A stretch of DNA of 64,000 nucleotides from Pelagimonas varians (lineage in GTDB: Bacteria > Pseudomonadota > Alphaproteobacteria > Rhodobacterales > Rhodobacteraceae), in assembly GCF_003208435.1 (NCBI RefSeq), contig NZ_QKMF01000004.1, positions 186,001-250,000 of the forward strand, given 5' to 3'. The notes beneath the pieces are model-generated. The model was given only the letters and a program-made list of their open reading frames with translations. It had not been told where the DNA came from and ran no database searches. The translations under genes were made by a program, and so were the position numbers. Each line of letters starts with the position of its first letter. Within the stretch, counting starts at the first letter, position 1. Of this stretch, positions 51,623-60,511 are shown piece after piece.

Positions 51623-52567
51623 TCAGGCTCCTCCCACCAGCGCCCATAAAGCGAGACCCAATGCCAAGGCAAGCAGTGCATGCGTATACAGACGTAAACC
51701 GCGCCATATGTCGCGCGGGCTTGGGTCGGGACTGCCCTCATTTATCCACGGTTCCTTGCTGACTTGATCGTCGTAGATGCGCGGGCCGGACAGGCGTATG
51801 CCCAAAGCTCCGGCCAAGGCCGCTTCGGGCCAACCTGCGTTGGGGGACCGGTGCAAACGGGCGTCTCGAAACACGCAGCGCAGGGCGCGCACAGGATGCA
51901 AGGATGTTAGGCCAAACAGCAGGCCGGTCAGCCGGGATGGCAGCAGGTTCACCAAATCGTCTAGCCGCGCCGCTGCTTTGCCAAAGTATTCATAGCGGTC
52001 GTTGCGGTGGCCGATCATTGAATCCAGCGTGTTGATGGCTTTGTATCCGGCAATGCCCGGCAATCCGAACAAAGCGCCCCAAAAGATTGGCGCGACGATC
52101 CCATCCGAGGTGTTTTCGGCCAGACTTTCGAGACTGGCGCGGGTCACGGCAGCAGCGTCCAACTGCGCCGGATCGCGGCCGACAATCATTGAAACGGCAT
52201 AACGCGCCGCTGGCAAATCATTTTGAACGAGCGGGCGGGCGACATCTGCGACATGGGTATACATGGATCGGGCCGCCACCAAGGGCCATGCGAGAACGCC
52301 AACAACAACAGTGCCAAGCCAGTTTTGAGGCAAGGCGAAAACCAACGCTGCGGCCACCAGAACACTGGCACCGACGGTCACTGCGGTGGTTAGGGCACCC
52401 AAGGCAAACCGGCGCTTTCCGGACCCTCGGTTCCATTGTTTTTCCTGCGTCGCGATCAGCCAACCGATCCAAGTCACAGGATGTCCGATGCGTTTAAACA
52501 GCGGTGCAGGCCAGCCTATCACGGCATCGATTGCCAAGGCGATCACCATAGCCATGGCCCAGCTCAT
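51623..52567 (-). CDS. cobD: adenosylcobinamide-phosphate synthase (CbiB-type)
   Basis: A 314-residue inner-membrane enzyme with several hydrophobic helices that attaches aminopropanol (phosphate) to adenosylcobyric acid. Motifs: ALAIDAVIGWPAPLFKRIGHPVTWIGWLI, SLAENTSDGIVAPIFWGALFGLPGIAGYKAINTLDSMIGHR, YFGKAAARLDDLVNLLPSRLT and SPNAGWPEAALAGALGIRLSGP, all CbiB hallmarks. Its start overlaps the bluE stop by four bases. Confidence 0.95.
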   Translation of the reverse strand: MSWAMAMVIALAIDAVIGWPAPLFKRIGHPVTWIGWLIATQEKQWNRGSGKRRFALGALTTAVTVGASVLVAAALVFALPQNWLGTVVVGVLAWPLVAARSMYTHVADVARPLVQNDLPAARYAVSMIVGRDPAQLDAAAVTRASLESLAENTSDGIVAPIFWGALFGLPGIAGYKAINTLDSMIGHRNDRYEYFGKAAARLDDLVNLLPSRLTGLLFGLTSLHPVRALRCVFRDARLHRSPNAGWPEAALAGALGIRLSGPRIYDDQVSKEPWINEGSPDPSPRDIWRGLRLYTHALLALALGLALWALVGGA

Positions 52568-53379
52568 ACTCCGCCACCCGCGTTGAAGTGGACGATACGT
52601 TCATAGCCGGTTTTGCGTAAAAGTCTGGCTGCGTCTTTCGGGCAGGTGCCACGGGCAAATATAAATCCGCGCGCCGCGCCGGTGTGGGCAACAACATAGC
52701 CCAAAGCATTGAGCGTCGAAGACAGTCTTGGTGTCGGGTCCTGTGCAAGACCGCGCAGCGATAAATTGCGGTTCGCGGATTGGCTGCACAGAGCGCTTAG
52801 GCTGGCTAAATCTTGGGCCAGAGCAGCGCTGCGCCACTGTGGGATCAGATCAGAGATATCCGAAAAATTCCGGTCTTGTGGTGCCGTTCGGGTCATTGGT
52901 CCCCAAAACCCGCCCAAGACTTCAAACTTGGGTAGGGCTGGCATGTTACCCAAGATCCGCGCTTGGCGAGATGCCCAAAGAAGGCGTTCAGGCTGCGCAA
53001 ACATCAAAGGATCAGTTGCCCCTTCAATATCAAGGCAGGCCTCGGCCAGATCTTGGGGATCACATTGTGTGCCGCTAATCCGTGCCAAAGCAACGAGGGC
53101 AGCAGTCGACGCACCCGCTCCGCCACCGGGCGGCATGGCGCTTCTCAGGACTATGCGCAGAGGGTCGCGTCGGCCCAATCGGGTCAAAAAGCGCCGCGCC
53201 ACTTGCGGCGACAACACCCGCTGCGGGCTATAGAGGTCAAGCCGCCGCGCGGGGTGGCCAAGCGCCGTCAATTGCAATGCAGGACAGGGCAGAGTGACCA
53301 GCGCCACCGGTCCCGACGGCCCCAAACAACCTTGAAGCAACTCTCCGAAATGGCCATTAACGGTGGTCTTCAGCAACAT
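52564..53379 (-). CDS. bluE: L-threonine kinase (BluE/PduX-like GHMP kinase)
   Basis: A 271-residue GHMP-family kinase. The N-terminus GHFGELLQGCLGPSGPVALVTLPCP and ATP loop AMPPGGGAGASTAALVALAR are the GHMP motifs, and AHTGAARGFIFARG lies near the end. BluE/PduX phosphorylates threonine for the aminopropanol arm of B12. Its place directly before cobD and cobC supports this. The start overlaps the bluF stop by ten bases. Confidence 0.9.
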   Translation of the reverse strand: MLLKTTVNGHFGELLQGCLGPSGPVALVTLPCPALQLTALGHPARRLDLYSPQRVLSPQVARRFLTRLGRRDPLRIVLRSAMPPGGGAGASTAALVALARISGTQCDPQDLAEACLDIEGATDPLMFAQPERLLWASRQARILGNMPALPKFEVLGGFWGPMTRTAPQDRNFSDISDLIPQWRSAALAQDLASLSALCSQSANRNLSLRGLAQDPTPRLSSTLNALGYVVAHTGAARGFIFARGTCPKDAARLLRKTGYERIVHFNAGGGV

Positions 53380-53939
53380 CTGTTGACCTCTCGCACGACA
53401 TATTGACGCTCGGGCAAAATCAGGATCGAGGTGAGGGACAGGTTTGCAATTTCAAAGCGAAGCGCGGATGGCACGCCGCCCAAAGCCTGCGACAGCGCGG
53501 CACGTATCACACCGGCATGGGCAACAACCGCAACCCGTCCGGCGGGCAATGTGCCCATAATCGCGGCGGTTCTGGCGCAGACATCATCAAAGCTTTCGCC
53601 ATTTGGAGGGGTGAAGGCCGCCAGTTCAGCGCCGTCCAACTGGCCGTGATCGGGGATATCGGCAAAGGGAATACCCTCCCAATCGCCAAAACTTTGCTCC
53701 CACAGTGCATCCTCGACACGCGGCTTGACCTTTGGCCAAACCATCTGGGCCGTTTGTAGACAGCGCTTTGCCGGACTGGATAGCACCAAATCCATATCAG
53801 GAAGTGAGGCGCGCAGGCTTGCGAACCGCGCAGCATTGCCGCAATCGGCAGGCAAGTCGCGGCGGCCATAGACCAAACCATCGGCAATAACCGGTGCATG
53901 GCGGATCAAATACAGCTGTGTCGCTCCATTGGTCTGCAC
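53370..53939 (-). CDS. bluF: histidine phosphatase BluF (alpha-ribazole phosphatase-like)
   Basis: A histidine phosphatase with phospho-acceptor His in YLIRHAPV and the second catalytic His in VAVVAHAGVIRAAL, plus LVLSSPAKRCLQTAQ and EQSFGDWEG. These fit the alpha-ribazole-phosphate phosphatase family, which trims the lower-ligand nucleotide. GTG 53939 is preferred as start because AGAGGA lies nine bases upstream and similarity begins soon after (189 residues). An ATG at 53984 would give 15 more residues without a comparable binding site and leave only six bases to the divergent cobU. Confidence 0.87.
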   Translation of the reverse strand: MQTNGATQLYLIRHAPVIADGLVYGRRDLPADCGNAARFASLRASLPDMDLVLSSPAKRCLQTAQMVWPKVKPRVEDALWEQSFGDWEGIPFADIPDHGQLDGAELAAFTPPNGESFDDVCARTAAIMGTLPAGRVAVVAHAGVIRAALSQALGGVPSALRFEIANLSLTSILILPERQYVVREVNRCC

Positions 53940-53990
53940 GGTCGTTATTCCTCTTTCGTTTGCGGCTTGTTTCTGCTTTTTCATGACGCC

Positions 53991-54515
53991 ATGAGCAAGT
54001 CGATACTGGTCACGGGCGGCGCCCGATCTGGAAAAAGCGTCATCGCAGAGCGATTGACCGAAAAAATGGGGGACCGGCTGATTTATATCGCCACCGCCCA
54101 AGCCTTTGATTCCGAAATGGAGGCACGCATCAAGACGCATCAAGACCGGCGCGGGCCGCAGTGGTCAACCATATCCGAACCTTTGGATTTGGTCGCGGCA
54201 CTAAGGCAATCAGACGGGCAGGGCCCTAGGTTGGTGGATTGCCTGACACTTTGGACATCGAACCTGATGCACCACGACCAAGACGTGGAAAGCGCGGCCA
54301 AAGATTTGGCACTGGCAATTGCCTGTCAGTCTTCTCCGGTTGTTTTGGTAACCAACGAGGTCGGCGCGGGGATCGTGCCGGAAAATGAATTGGCCCGCCG
54401 GTTTCGCGATGAGGCAGGCCGCGTCAATCAAATCATTGCGCAGGCTTGCGACGCGCTATATCTCGCCGTGGCTGGCTATCCGATAAAGGTGAAACCCAAT
54501 GACATCGAACTTTGA
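53991..54515 (+). CDS. cobU: adenosylcobinamide kinase/adenosylcobinamide-phosphate guanylyltransferase
   Basis: A 174-residue bifunctional enzyme (CobP in the Pseudomonas naming) that phosphorylates cobinamide and adds GMP to form the GDP-cobinamide intermediate. P-loop VTGGARSGKSVIAERL, then YIATAQAFDSEMEARIKTHQDRRGPQW, where His46-type residue is the guanylyl acceptor, LVDCLTLWTSNLM and VTNEVGAGIVPENELARRFRDEAGRVNQ. Start ATG 53991. It overlaps cobT by 17 bases and is divergent from bluF with almost no promoter space if bluF starts at 53984. Confidence 0.95.
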   Translation: MSKSILVTGGARSGKSVIAERLTEKMGDRLIYIATAQAFDSEMEARIKTHQDRRGPQWSTISEPLDLVAALRQSDGQGPRLVDCLTLWTSNLMHHDQDVESAAKDLALAIACQSSPVVLVTNEVGAGIVPENELARRFRDEAGRVNQIIAQACDALYLAVAGYPIKVKPNDIEL

Positions 54516-55515
54516 ACTGACTGCGCTGGATGCGCTCTTTGCACTAGTGGCAGACCTGCCTCAGGTGGACAATGCCGCTTCTGATGCGGCACGGGCCCGT
54601 CAGGACAGTTTGACCAAACCGCCAGGTGCCTTGGGACGGCTTGAAGAATTGGCGATTTTTATGGCGGGCTGGCAAGGTGCTGAAAAGCCGGTGATCGAGC
54701 GCGCGCAGGCCTTGGTCTTTGCGGGCAATCACGGGATTTGCGCCCAAGGGGTTAACCCTTATCCGCAAGAGGTCACCGCGCAGATGGTGGGCAATTTCAA
54801 ATCCGGCGGCGCGGCGATCAACCAGCTTTGCCGTGCCAATGGTGCGGATTTGTCTGTGATCGCATTGGATCTGGATCAACCAACCGCCGATTTCACCACC
54901 GGTCCGGCGATGAGCCCGGATGAGACATTGGCCGCGTTCAACACCGGCGCGGCAGCCGTGGACACCAGCGCACAGGTTTTGATTTTGGGCGAAATGGGGA
55001 TCGGCAATTCGACCATCGCAGCGGCGCTGTCCAACGCAGTTTTTGGCGGCAACGCCAGTGATTGGGTCGGGCGCGGCACAGGATCGGATGACGAGGGGGT
55101 CACACGCAAAATATCGGCGGTAGAGCGCGGCGTGTCCCTTCACAAAGACCTCCAAGGCCTTGATATATTGGCCGTTTTGGGTGGGCGTGAACAGGCCGCA
55201 ATCTGCGGTGCGGTGATCGCGGCGCGCGCGGCGCGTATTCCGGTCATATTGGACGGGTTTATCTGCACTGCGTCCATTGCACCGTTGTTTGCCGTCGATC
55301 CCAGCCTGCTGGATCATTGCCTTGTGGGGCATCGGAGCGTCGAGCCGGGCCATCAAAAGTTGTTGGCTGGCCTTTCCAAGGAGCCGGTTCTCGATTTCGA
55401 TATGCGTCTGGGCGAAGGGTCCGGGGCGGCTGTCGCTTTGGGAATCTTGCGCAGCGCGCTGGCTTGTCACAACGGCATGGCCACCTTTGCCGAAGCGGGT
55501 GTTTCCGGCGCATGA
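54499..55515 (+). CDS. cobT: nicotinate-nucleotide--dimethylbenzimidazole phosphoribosyltransferase
   Basis: A 338-residue enzyme (CobU in the Pseudomonas naming) that transfers ribose phosphate from nicotinate mononucleotide to DMB, giving alpha-ribazole phosphate. Motifs: LTKPPGALGRLEELAIFMAGWQG, VFAGNHGICAQGVNPYPQEVTAQMV, LGEMGIGNSTIAAAL, GRGTGSDDEGVTRKI and LLDHCLVGHRSVEPGHQKLL; the catalytic Glu lies near the C-terminal MRLGEGSGAAVALG. It is not the chelatase subunit of the same name. It overlaps cobU and cobS. Confidence 0.96.
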   Translation: MTSNFELTALDALFALVADLPQVDNAASDAARARQDSLTKPPGALGRLEELAIFMAGWQGAEKPVIERAQALVFAGNHGICAQGVNPYPQEVTAQMVGNFKSGGAAINQLCRANGADLSVIALDLDQPTADFTTGPAMSPDETLAAFNTGAAAVDTSAQVLILGEMGIGNSTIAAALSNAVFGGNASDWVGRGTGSDDEGVTRKISAVERGVSLHKDLQGLDILAVLGGREQAAICGAVIAARAARIPVILDGFICTASIAPLFAVDPSLLDHCLVGHRSVEPGHQKLLAGLSKEPVLDFDMRLGEGSGAAVALGILRSALACHNGMATFAEAGVSGA

Positions 55516-56264
55516 CCCTGATTTCCCGCCGAATTTCAGAATTGCGTTTGGCGGGAATGTTGCTGACACGGGTGCCTATGGGCACTCTGCGTGACCCTGT
55601 TCCCGATTTACCCGATGCCCGCTGGGCCTATCCTTTGGTTGGGCTGTGCCTTGGCATTTGTGCGGGGCTGATAGCCTGCATTGGCGCAGCGATTGGTTTT
55701 AACTATGGGATCACCGCCTTGCTGGTTGTTGCACTATGTGTGCTGATAACAGGCGGCCTGCACGAAGACGGAATGGCCGATCTTGCGGATGGCTTCGGTG
55801 GGGGGCACACCCCTGCACGCCGTCTCGAAATTATGCGTGACAGCCGGATTGGCAGTTACGGAGTTTTGGCGCTGGGGTTGGCGTTGGCCCTCAAAACTCA
55901 GGCGATGTTTGCGGTATTTTCATCCGGTTCGGTGTTCTGGCCGCTAGTTGCGCTGGCCGCTCTCAGCCGGTTTTTTATGCTGGCGGTGCAAGAGTTCCTG
56001 CCGCCAGCACGCAGTGACGGAATGGGGTTCAAAGCCCATAAGCGTGGAGGCTGGCGCATTTGGATTGGCTTGGCAACCGCGTTGGTTGTTGCGTTCCCAC
56101 TGGGCTGGAGCCTGTTTGCGGTTGTAGCGGCAATGGCTTTGGCCTCAGCAGCGCTTGCTTGGCAAGCGAAACGCTTGGTGGGTGGTCAAACCGGTGATGT
56201 ATTGGGGGCCGTCCAATTGGCAGCGGATTGCGCCGGTTGGTTGGCGTTGTCACTGTTCGTCTGA
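55512..56264 (+). CDS. cobS: cobalamin (5'-phosphate) synthase
   Basis: A 250-residue inner-membrane enzyme (CobV in the Pseudomonas naming) that joins GDP-cobinamide to alpha-ribazole phosphate, the last assembly step. The catalytic loop GGLHEDGMADLADGFGGGHTPARRLEIMRDSRIGSYG is strongly conserved, and several hydrophobic helices follow. Start ATG 55512 forms ATGA with the cobT stop. It ends the rightward cobU-cobT-cobS operon and the B12 locus. Confidence 0.95.
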   Translation: MTLISRRISELRLAGMLLTRVPMGTLRDPVPDLPDARWAYPLVGLCLGICAGLIACIGAAIGFNYGITALLVVALCVLITGGLHEDGMADLADGFGGGHTPARRLEIMRDSRIGSYGVLALGLALALKTQAMFAVFSSGSVFWPLVALAALSRFFMLAVQEFLPPARSDGMGFKAHKRGGWRIWIGLATALVVAFPLGWSLFAVVAAMALASAALAWQAKRLVGGQTGDVLGAVQLAADCAGWLALSLFV

Positions 56265-56607
56265 CGGTTTGGATGATCTGCATAATTCAAGTCGCCGAGG
56301 GGCTTTGAATTTGCGTTAATTTATTGAGTTATAAAGGTAATATTCGAAAGAATCACCGGTATGGATTGCCCGTGTGAGCTGCGGCCCTGACGTTTCATTG
56401 GCCTGATCATCTAACGCGGTGATGCAGCTTTCCCCAACCAGGTTTTGGCGCTTAGGTTCGGCGTTCACGTTGACCAAATGCCCGGCTGGGCCGGGCCTTG
56501 CGGCATTTGAACTGCCATCGCGGAGTGCAAGCTTTTTACTAGGTCATTTTGCGGCGTGTGTGTACCAATGCCCAACCGCAAAATGCGTCCCAAAGACCTG
56601 AATGCTG
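56265..56607. other. non-coding stretch at the end of the B12 locus
   Basis: About 340 bp between the end of cobS and the end of the leftward SnoaL-like gene. No convincing gene, terminator with T run or repeat was seen. A 60-codon frame at 56419-56601 lacks family similarity and a ribosome binding site. Confidence 0.4.
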
Positions 56608-57000
56608 CTACTTGCCTTCAGCTTGCCGTCCGTAATCTTCGGCATCAAACCACCCGCGTGACGCCTTTACTTTGAGGTCGTCACCAATGTCCCATTCTTC
56701 CCAGCCCCGAATGTTCAGGGCGTTTCCGCTGGTTGCGTCGTGGCCAGTGAATGTCCAAACGAAAATCACGTGATTTGCTGCACAACGCACGTCATCACAG
56801 GTAAGCGTCAAATCCGGGACATCCGCAAAAAAACCTGCAGCCATATCCTGTACACGCGACCGCCCGCTCCAAGGGTCGCCGTTATTGATAATTATTTCGC
56901 CATCTTCTGCATAGAAAGACGCTACCGCCTCTGCTGATTTGGAGTTCCAAGCTGCAGTATAATCTGCAGCCATCTTGGCCACGGCTCGCACATCAATCAT
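56608..57000 (-). CDS. SnoaL/NTF2-like protein
   Basis: A 130-residue single-domain protein: YTAAWNSKSAEAVASFYAEDGEIIINNGDPWSGRSRVQDMAAGFFADVPDLTLTCDDVR, then FVWTFTGHDATSGNALNIRGWEEWDI. This is the cone-shaped NTF2-like fold (SgcJ/ketosteroid-isomerase type). Catalysis is not assigned; the conserved Trp/Asp positions suggest a small hydrophobic ligand. It is monocistronic and faces away from the regulator at 57470. Confidence 0.82.
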   Translation of the reverse strand: MIDVRAVAKMAADYTAAWNSKSAEAVASFYAEDGEIIINNGDPWSGRSRVQDMAAGFFADVPDLTLTCDDVRCAANHVIFVWTFTGHDATSGNALNIRGWEEWDIGDDLKVKASRGWFDAEDYGRQAEGK

Positions 57001-57469
57001 CGCATCACCTTTCCAATTTATGTTTCCAAGACCATCACATGTAGTTTTATCAAGTCCAATGAAATCTGGGGGCCACTATGGGATGTGGCCTGCGGTGGCC
57101 GTTTTTCGTTGCATCAGGGAAACTGATCACTTTGGGTTCATAGCTGTCTTGCGGCGGTGTCTGGGGGCAAATTTCTGCCGGGCTTCACTTTGCTGATCTG
57201 CTTGGGGCTAATCCAGTGAACCGTCAGTCAGCCGAAAGCAGATCCGATCTTGAATACCTTGGCTGAAAAAAGGCGATCTTTGCTGCCCGTTTGGACGGGC
57301 AGCATTGGGGCCCAAAGGGTCATACCGGAATGGATTGATACCAGTCGTTGTAGGTTTCGAATGCTGTCGCGACAGCACTTGAGTGGTGGCAACGGATTGC
57401 ACATGACGGGGGGGGGATGCTACTTTGTGACAGGTAAAGCATGGTGACAAGAGGCGTATTAACCAAGAA
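57001..57469. promoter_or_regulatory. control region ahead of the AraC-type regulator
   Basis: About 470 bp without a convincing gene. It contains a 10-bp hairpin TGCTGCCCGT/ACGGGCAGCA (57281-57304), a perfect 16-bp palindrome TGCTGTCGCGACAGCA (57362-57377), and two GTGACA repeats (57427-57432 and 57444-57449) just before the start of the regulator. These may be operators for the regulator itself. Confidence 0.5.
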
Positions 57470-58594
57470 ATGGAAATCCTTCTTTTCGTCGGAATCGTAC
57501 AAGCACTGTTTGCCTGTGTGTTTCTCTTGTCAAAACCCAAGCGCGTGGCCAGCGACATGCTGCTTGCGGTATGGATGATCTTCCTTGTGCTGCCGATGAT
57601 TTCGGGAGCCGCGATCCGGCTGTGGCCCGATGTTTACATCCCGATATTGCGTTCCGATTTGGTCTATCCGCTCACCTACGGTCCTTTCTTGTGGTTCTAC
57701 ATGCGCGCTTTGACCGGAGAGATTGACCAGCTATCTCGCTGGGATTGGTTACACTTCTTGCCATTTGTCGGGCTTAGCATAATCCAACTGGTGACCGGCT
57801 GGGGACCGGCCCCGCCCAATCCCGAGGGCACCGAGTTCCACATCGCCACTCGGGTTGTCGGTGCGGTGAATTTATGTGTCTATCTGGCCTATGCTCTCGC
57901 CGTGGTCATTCGCTTGAAACAGCATGGCAGGACGGCCGCCCAGCACTTTTCGGCCCTGCCGAACAGAGTGACGCTGGTCTGGTTGCAATGGTTAACTGCC
58001 GCGATATCAGCTGTGTTTTTCTTGCTGTTTGTGGCGTCGCTTTTGTCGCTCCCCGAGGTTTTGAAGGTGCACCTTCCTGCACAGGTGGTCATCATTTTGG
58101 TGCTGAGCTTCTTTGGCCTGCGGCAAACGCAGGTTTTTGACCCACAGCCCACCGGCGATCCAAATAAACACCCGCCCGAACCGGACGCCCCATCCAGTGA
58201 CGGCGCATCAGACAACCTTCAGGCCAGCTACAGCCGGTCCGGACTAACCAAAGATCGCGCTGACAGGATCCAGACCAAGCTTGATCGCTTTATGAAATCC
58301 GATCAGCCTTATCTCTCGGCAGACCTCACCATCTCAGAACTGGCCAGACAAATGGCTGTGTCCCGCCATCACCTGACCGAGGTCATCAGCACGCGCCACA
58401 ACAAGAGTTTTTACGTTTTCGTAAACGAATATCGGGTTGAGGCGGTCAAACAAGCGATGATGAATCCCAAGACGTCCGAGGATACGATTTTGGATCTGGC
58501 CTATGCGTCCGGGTTCAACTCCAAGTCGCCTTTCAACACTGCTTTCAAGCGGGCGACCGGAATGACGCCGTCACAGTATCGAAATCAGCTATGA
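57470..58594 (+). CDS. membrane-anchored AraC-family transcriptional regulator
   Basis: A 374-residue protein with about six or seven hydrophobic segments in its first 220 residues and a C-terminal double helix-turn-helix (about 275-374). The helices include LTISELARQMAVSRHHLTEVISTRHNKSFYVFVNEYRVEAVKQAMM and DLAYASGFNSKSPFNTAFKRATGMTPSQYRNQL, the AraC signature. Such 7TM-HTH proteins are known but poorly characterised; they probably sense a signal in the membrane or periplasm. The linker between (220-265) is Pro/Asp-rich. The next two rightward genes encode secreted proteins and may be its targets. Confidence 0.85.
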   Translation: MEILLFVGIVQALFACVFLLSKPKRVASDMLLAVWMIFLVLPMISGAAIRLWPDVYIPILRSDLVYPLTYGPFLWFYMRALTGEIDQLSRWDWLHFLPFVGLSIIQLVTGWGPAPPNPEGTEFHIATRVVGAVNLCVYLAYALAVVIRLKQHGRTAAQHFSALPNRVTLVWLQWLTAAISAVFFLLFVASLLSLPEVLKVHLPAQVVIILVLSFFGLRQTQVFDPQPTGDPNKHPPEPDAPSSDGASDNLQASYSRSGLTKDRADRIQTKLDRFMKSDQPYLSADLTISELARQMAVSRHHLTEVISTRHNKSFYVFVNEYRVEAVKQAMMNPKTSEDTILDLAYASGFNSKSPFNTAFKRATGMTPSQYRNQL

Positions 58595-58715
58595 GGACGA
58601 CCCTACTCAGGCGTTCCAATATGTCGGCGGGACGTCTTAGCTTAGCGGCGCGGACGACGGCCATCTGAAGTCGGGCTATCTGGTTGGGAAAGAGAAACCG
58701 ACAAAGGATCTTCCC

Positions 58716-59930
58716 GTGCGCTCCCGTTTCAATCCCACCGTAACTCTGGCGGCTTCCTGCCTTGCCCTTCTTGCCACGCAAGGGACAGCGCAAGATCTGC
58801 CCTATATTCTGGTCGATACTATGCAAGAGTCATGTTTCGACCAGACCGGGAGCAAGATCTCGTGCCCGGCTGAGGGAGATGACCTCTATGGGCAAAACGC
58901 TCAACATCCTCGGCTGGCCGCATCCTATTCCAACAATGGTGATGGTACGGTTCTTGATAGAAACACTGGTCTGCTTTGGCAAAAAACACCCCAAGACGAT
59001 CGCATGCAATACGCCGATGGCCTGAGCTATTGCAGTGCACTGAATCTAGCGGGGCGTGACTGGCGTGTTCCTTCCATCAAAGAGCTCTACTCGCTGGCCG
59101 ATTTCCGCGGTGAATTGCTTAAACCCGAAGAGGGCGAACCGCGACCCTATATTGATACGACCGTCTTTGATTTCGAGTACCCGGATGGACCGATGATCTT
59201 TGCCGGTCAGTATTGGAGCAGCACACTCTATATAAAAGGGCCAGTGATGAACGGCCTTAACCAAGGCGCGTTCGGCTTCAATTTTGCTGATGGGCATATC
59301 AAATCATATGGCACTGGGCTGGATTTTTACACCGGGGCACAAGCCGCCAGCAGCGGCCTGGCCAATGGTCCCGAAGATGGCAAAGCACCTGGGAACTATG
59401 TGCGCTGCGTCAGCGGTGAAACAGGGGTCTATGGCGTGAACGCTTTTTCCGACAATGGCGACGGGACGGTGTCCGACGCGGCCACCGGGCGGATGTGGCA
59501 GCAATCTGATGATGGCATTCGACGTGAATGGGCCGGTGCACTGGCCTATTGCGAGGCGCTAGAACTTGGCGGACATAACGACTGGTATCTGCCCAACTCG
59601 AAAGAGCTACAAAGCATCGTGGACTACCGGCGGACTGGCTTCCCCGCAATTGACAGCAAGGTGTTCTCGATTACCTCAGACTCCGAGACGCTGGATTTTT
59701 GGACCAGCACAACCTTTGGTGACTGGAAAAACTACGCCAATGTCATTGCATTCGGAAAGGCGTTGAGCAAAGCGGGGGATCAAACCGAATTCACCGATTG
59801 GCACGGGGCAGGGGCCCAACGATCTTCGATCAAGACGGTCGTCGGTCAGGATATGACCCAAGACACAACCTGTTCTGTCAACGCTTGTGACTACAACCGG
59901 TCCGACAATTTGGTGCGCTGCGTGCGCTAA
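58716..59930 (+). CDS. secreted protein with two DUF1566/Lcl C-terminal domains
   Basis: A 404-residue protein with a Sec signal (core VTLAASCLALLATQGTA, cut before QDLP). Two homologous domains follow: about 70-225, with DNGDGTVLDRNTGLLWQK-like and WRVPSIKELYSL, YWSST; and about 240-400, with DNGDGTVSDAATGRMWQQS, WYLPNSKELQSI and FWTST. The pattern NGDGTV-D--TGL-W and W--P---EL----D is the DUF1566 domain seen at the end of the Legionella collagen-like protein, where it binds glycans. The start is GTG 58716 behind AAAGGA. The ligand here is unknown. Confidence 0.85.
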   Translation: MRSRFNPTVTLAASCLALLATQGTAQDLPYILVDTMQESCFDQTGSKISCPAEGDDLYGQNAQHPRLAASYSNNGDGTVLDRNTGLLWQKTPQDDRMQYADGLSYCSALNLAGRDWRVPSIKELYSLADFRGELLKPEEGEPRPYIDTTVFDFEYPDGPMIFAGQYWSSTLYIKGPVMNGLNQGAFGFNFADGHIKSYGTGLDFYTGAQAASSGLANGPEDGKAPGNYVRCVSGETGVYGVNAFSDNGDGTVSDAATGRMWQQSDDGIRREWAGALAYCEALELGGHNDWYLPNSKELQSIVDYRRTGFPAIDSKVFSITSDSETLDFWTSTTFGDWKNYANVIAFGKALSKAGDQTEFTDWHGAGAQRSSIKTVVGQDMTQDTTCSVNACDYNRSDNLVRCVR

Positions 59931-59970
59931 TTGGCGCTGACCAACTTCAGTTTTAGTTAAGGAAACACAG

Positions 59971-60498
59971 ATGAAATACCCTCTCATATGGGCCATTGTT
60001 GCGGCTGTCGCTTGCACCACTGCTGCACAGGCCGATCCAGTAGAAATCTATCTGGTCGATAAACTGGACAATATCCAAAACGGGTACTGTCTTGATATCG
60101 GCGGTGCCAAAGGGCGCGATGCCAATCCAGAGTCGGGCCTACAAGGACATACCTGCTACAGCCCGCTGGGTGAACTTGGCGTCGATCAGATTTTTGACAC
60201 CGCGAAGTTTTCCGACGGTACGCTCTATATGCCCGAATTCGATGTTTGCGCCGAAGTGGCCATGCTTGAGGCAGGCACCGCGGTCGATCTTGCGGCTTGC
60301 AACACCAGCGCAGCCCAGTCCTTTGCCTTTTCCGGCGAAGGCGTGATCACACCATCGGCTGCACCCGATATGTGCCTGACCCTTGCACAAGACAGTCGTT
60401 TTGGCCGCAGCGACCAGAACCAGATCAAGAATCTGACACTGGAAACATGTGACCAAGACCTATTGGCCTATCAAACTTGGGCGGTGCGCGGAGAGTAA
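59971..60498 (+). CDS. secreted ricin-B-type (beta-trefoil) lectin-like protein
   Basis: A 175-residue protein with a signal peptide (core LIWAIVAAVACTTAAQA). The rest contains repeats of the carbohydrate-binding trefoil type: NGYCLDIGG, GHTCYSPLGE, VCAEVAML, QSFAFSGEG and a final TCDQDLLAYQTWAV, with the Q-x-W/F-like endings and Cys residues that define ricin-B repeats. It follows the DUF1566 gene by 40 bp and may be co-expressed. The sugar specificity is unknown. Confidence 0.72.
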   Translation: MKYPLIWAIVAAVACTTAAQADPVEIYLVDKLDNIQNGYCLDIGGAKGRDANPESGLQGHTCYSPLGELGVDQIFDTAKFSDGTLYMPEFDVCAEVAMLEAGTAVDLAACNTSAAQSFAFSGEGVITPSAAPDMCLTLAQDSRFGRSDQNQIKNLTLETCDQDLLAYQTWAVRGE

Positions 60499-60511
60499 AC
60501 AGGTTTCGTCA

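Noticed and set aside
54544-55569. A 341-codon frame on the minus strand antisense to cobT
   Set aside because: Shadow of cobT, which has strong family motifs; the antisense frame has none.
57208-57502. Minus-strand residues with a YNDW-like run, considered as the end of a degraded transposase
   Set aside because: The match is very short, broken by a frame change, and no inverted repeats or target duplication were seen.
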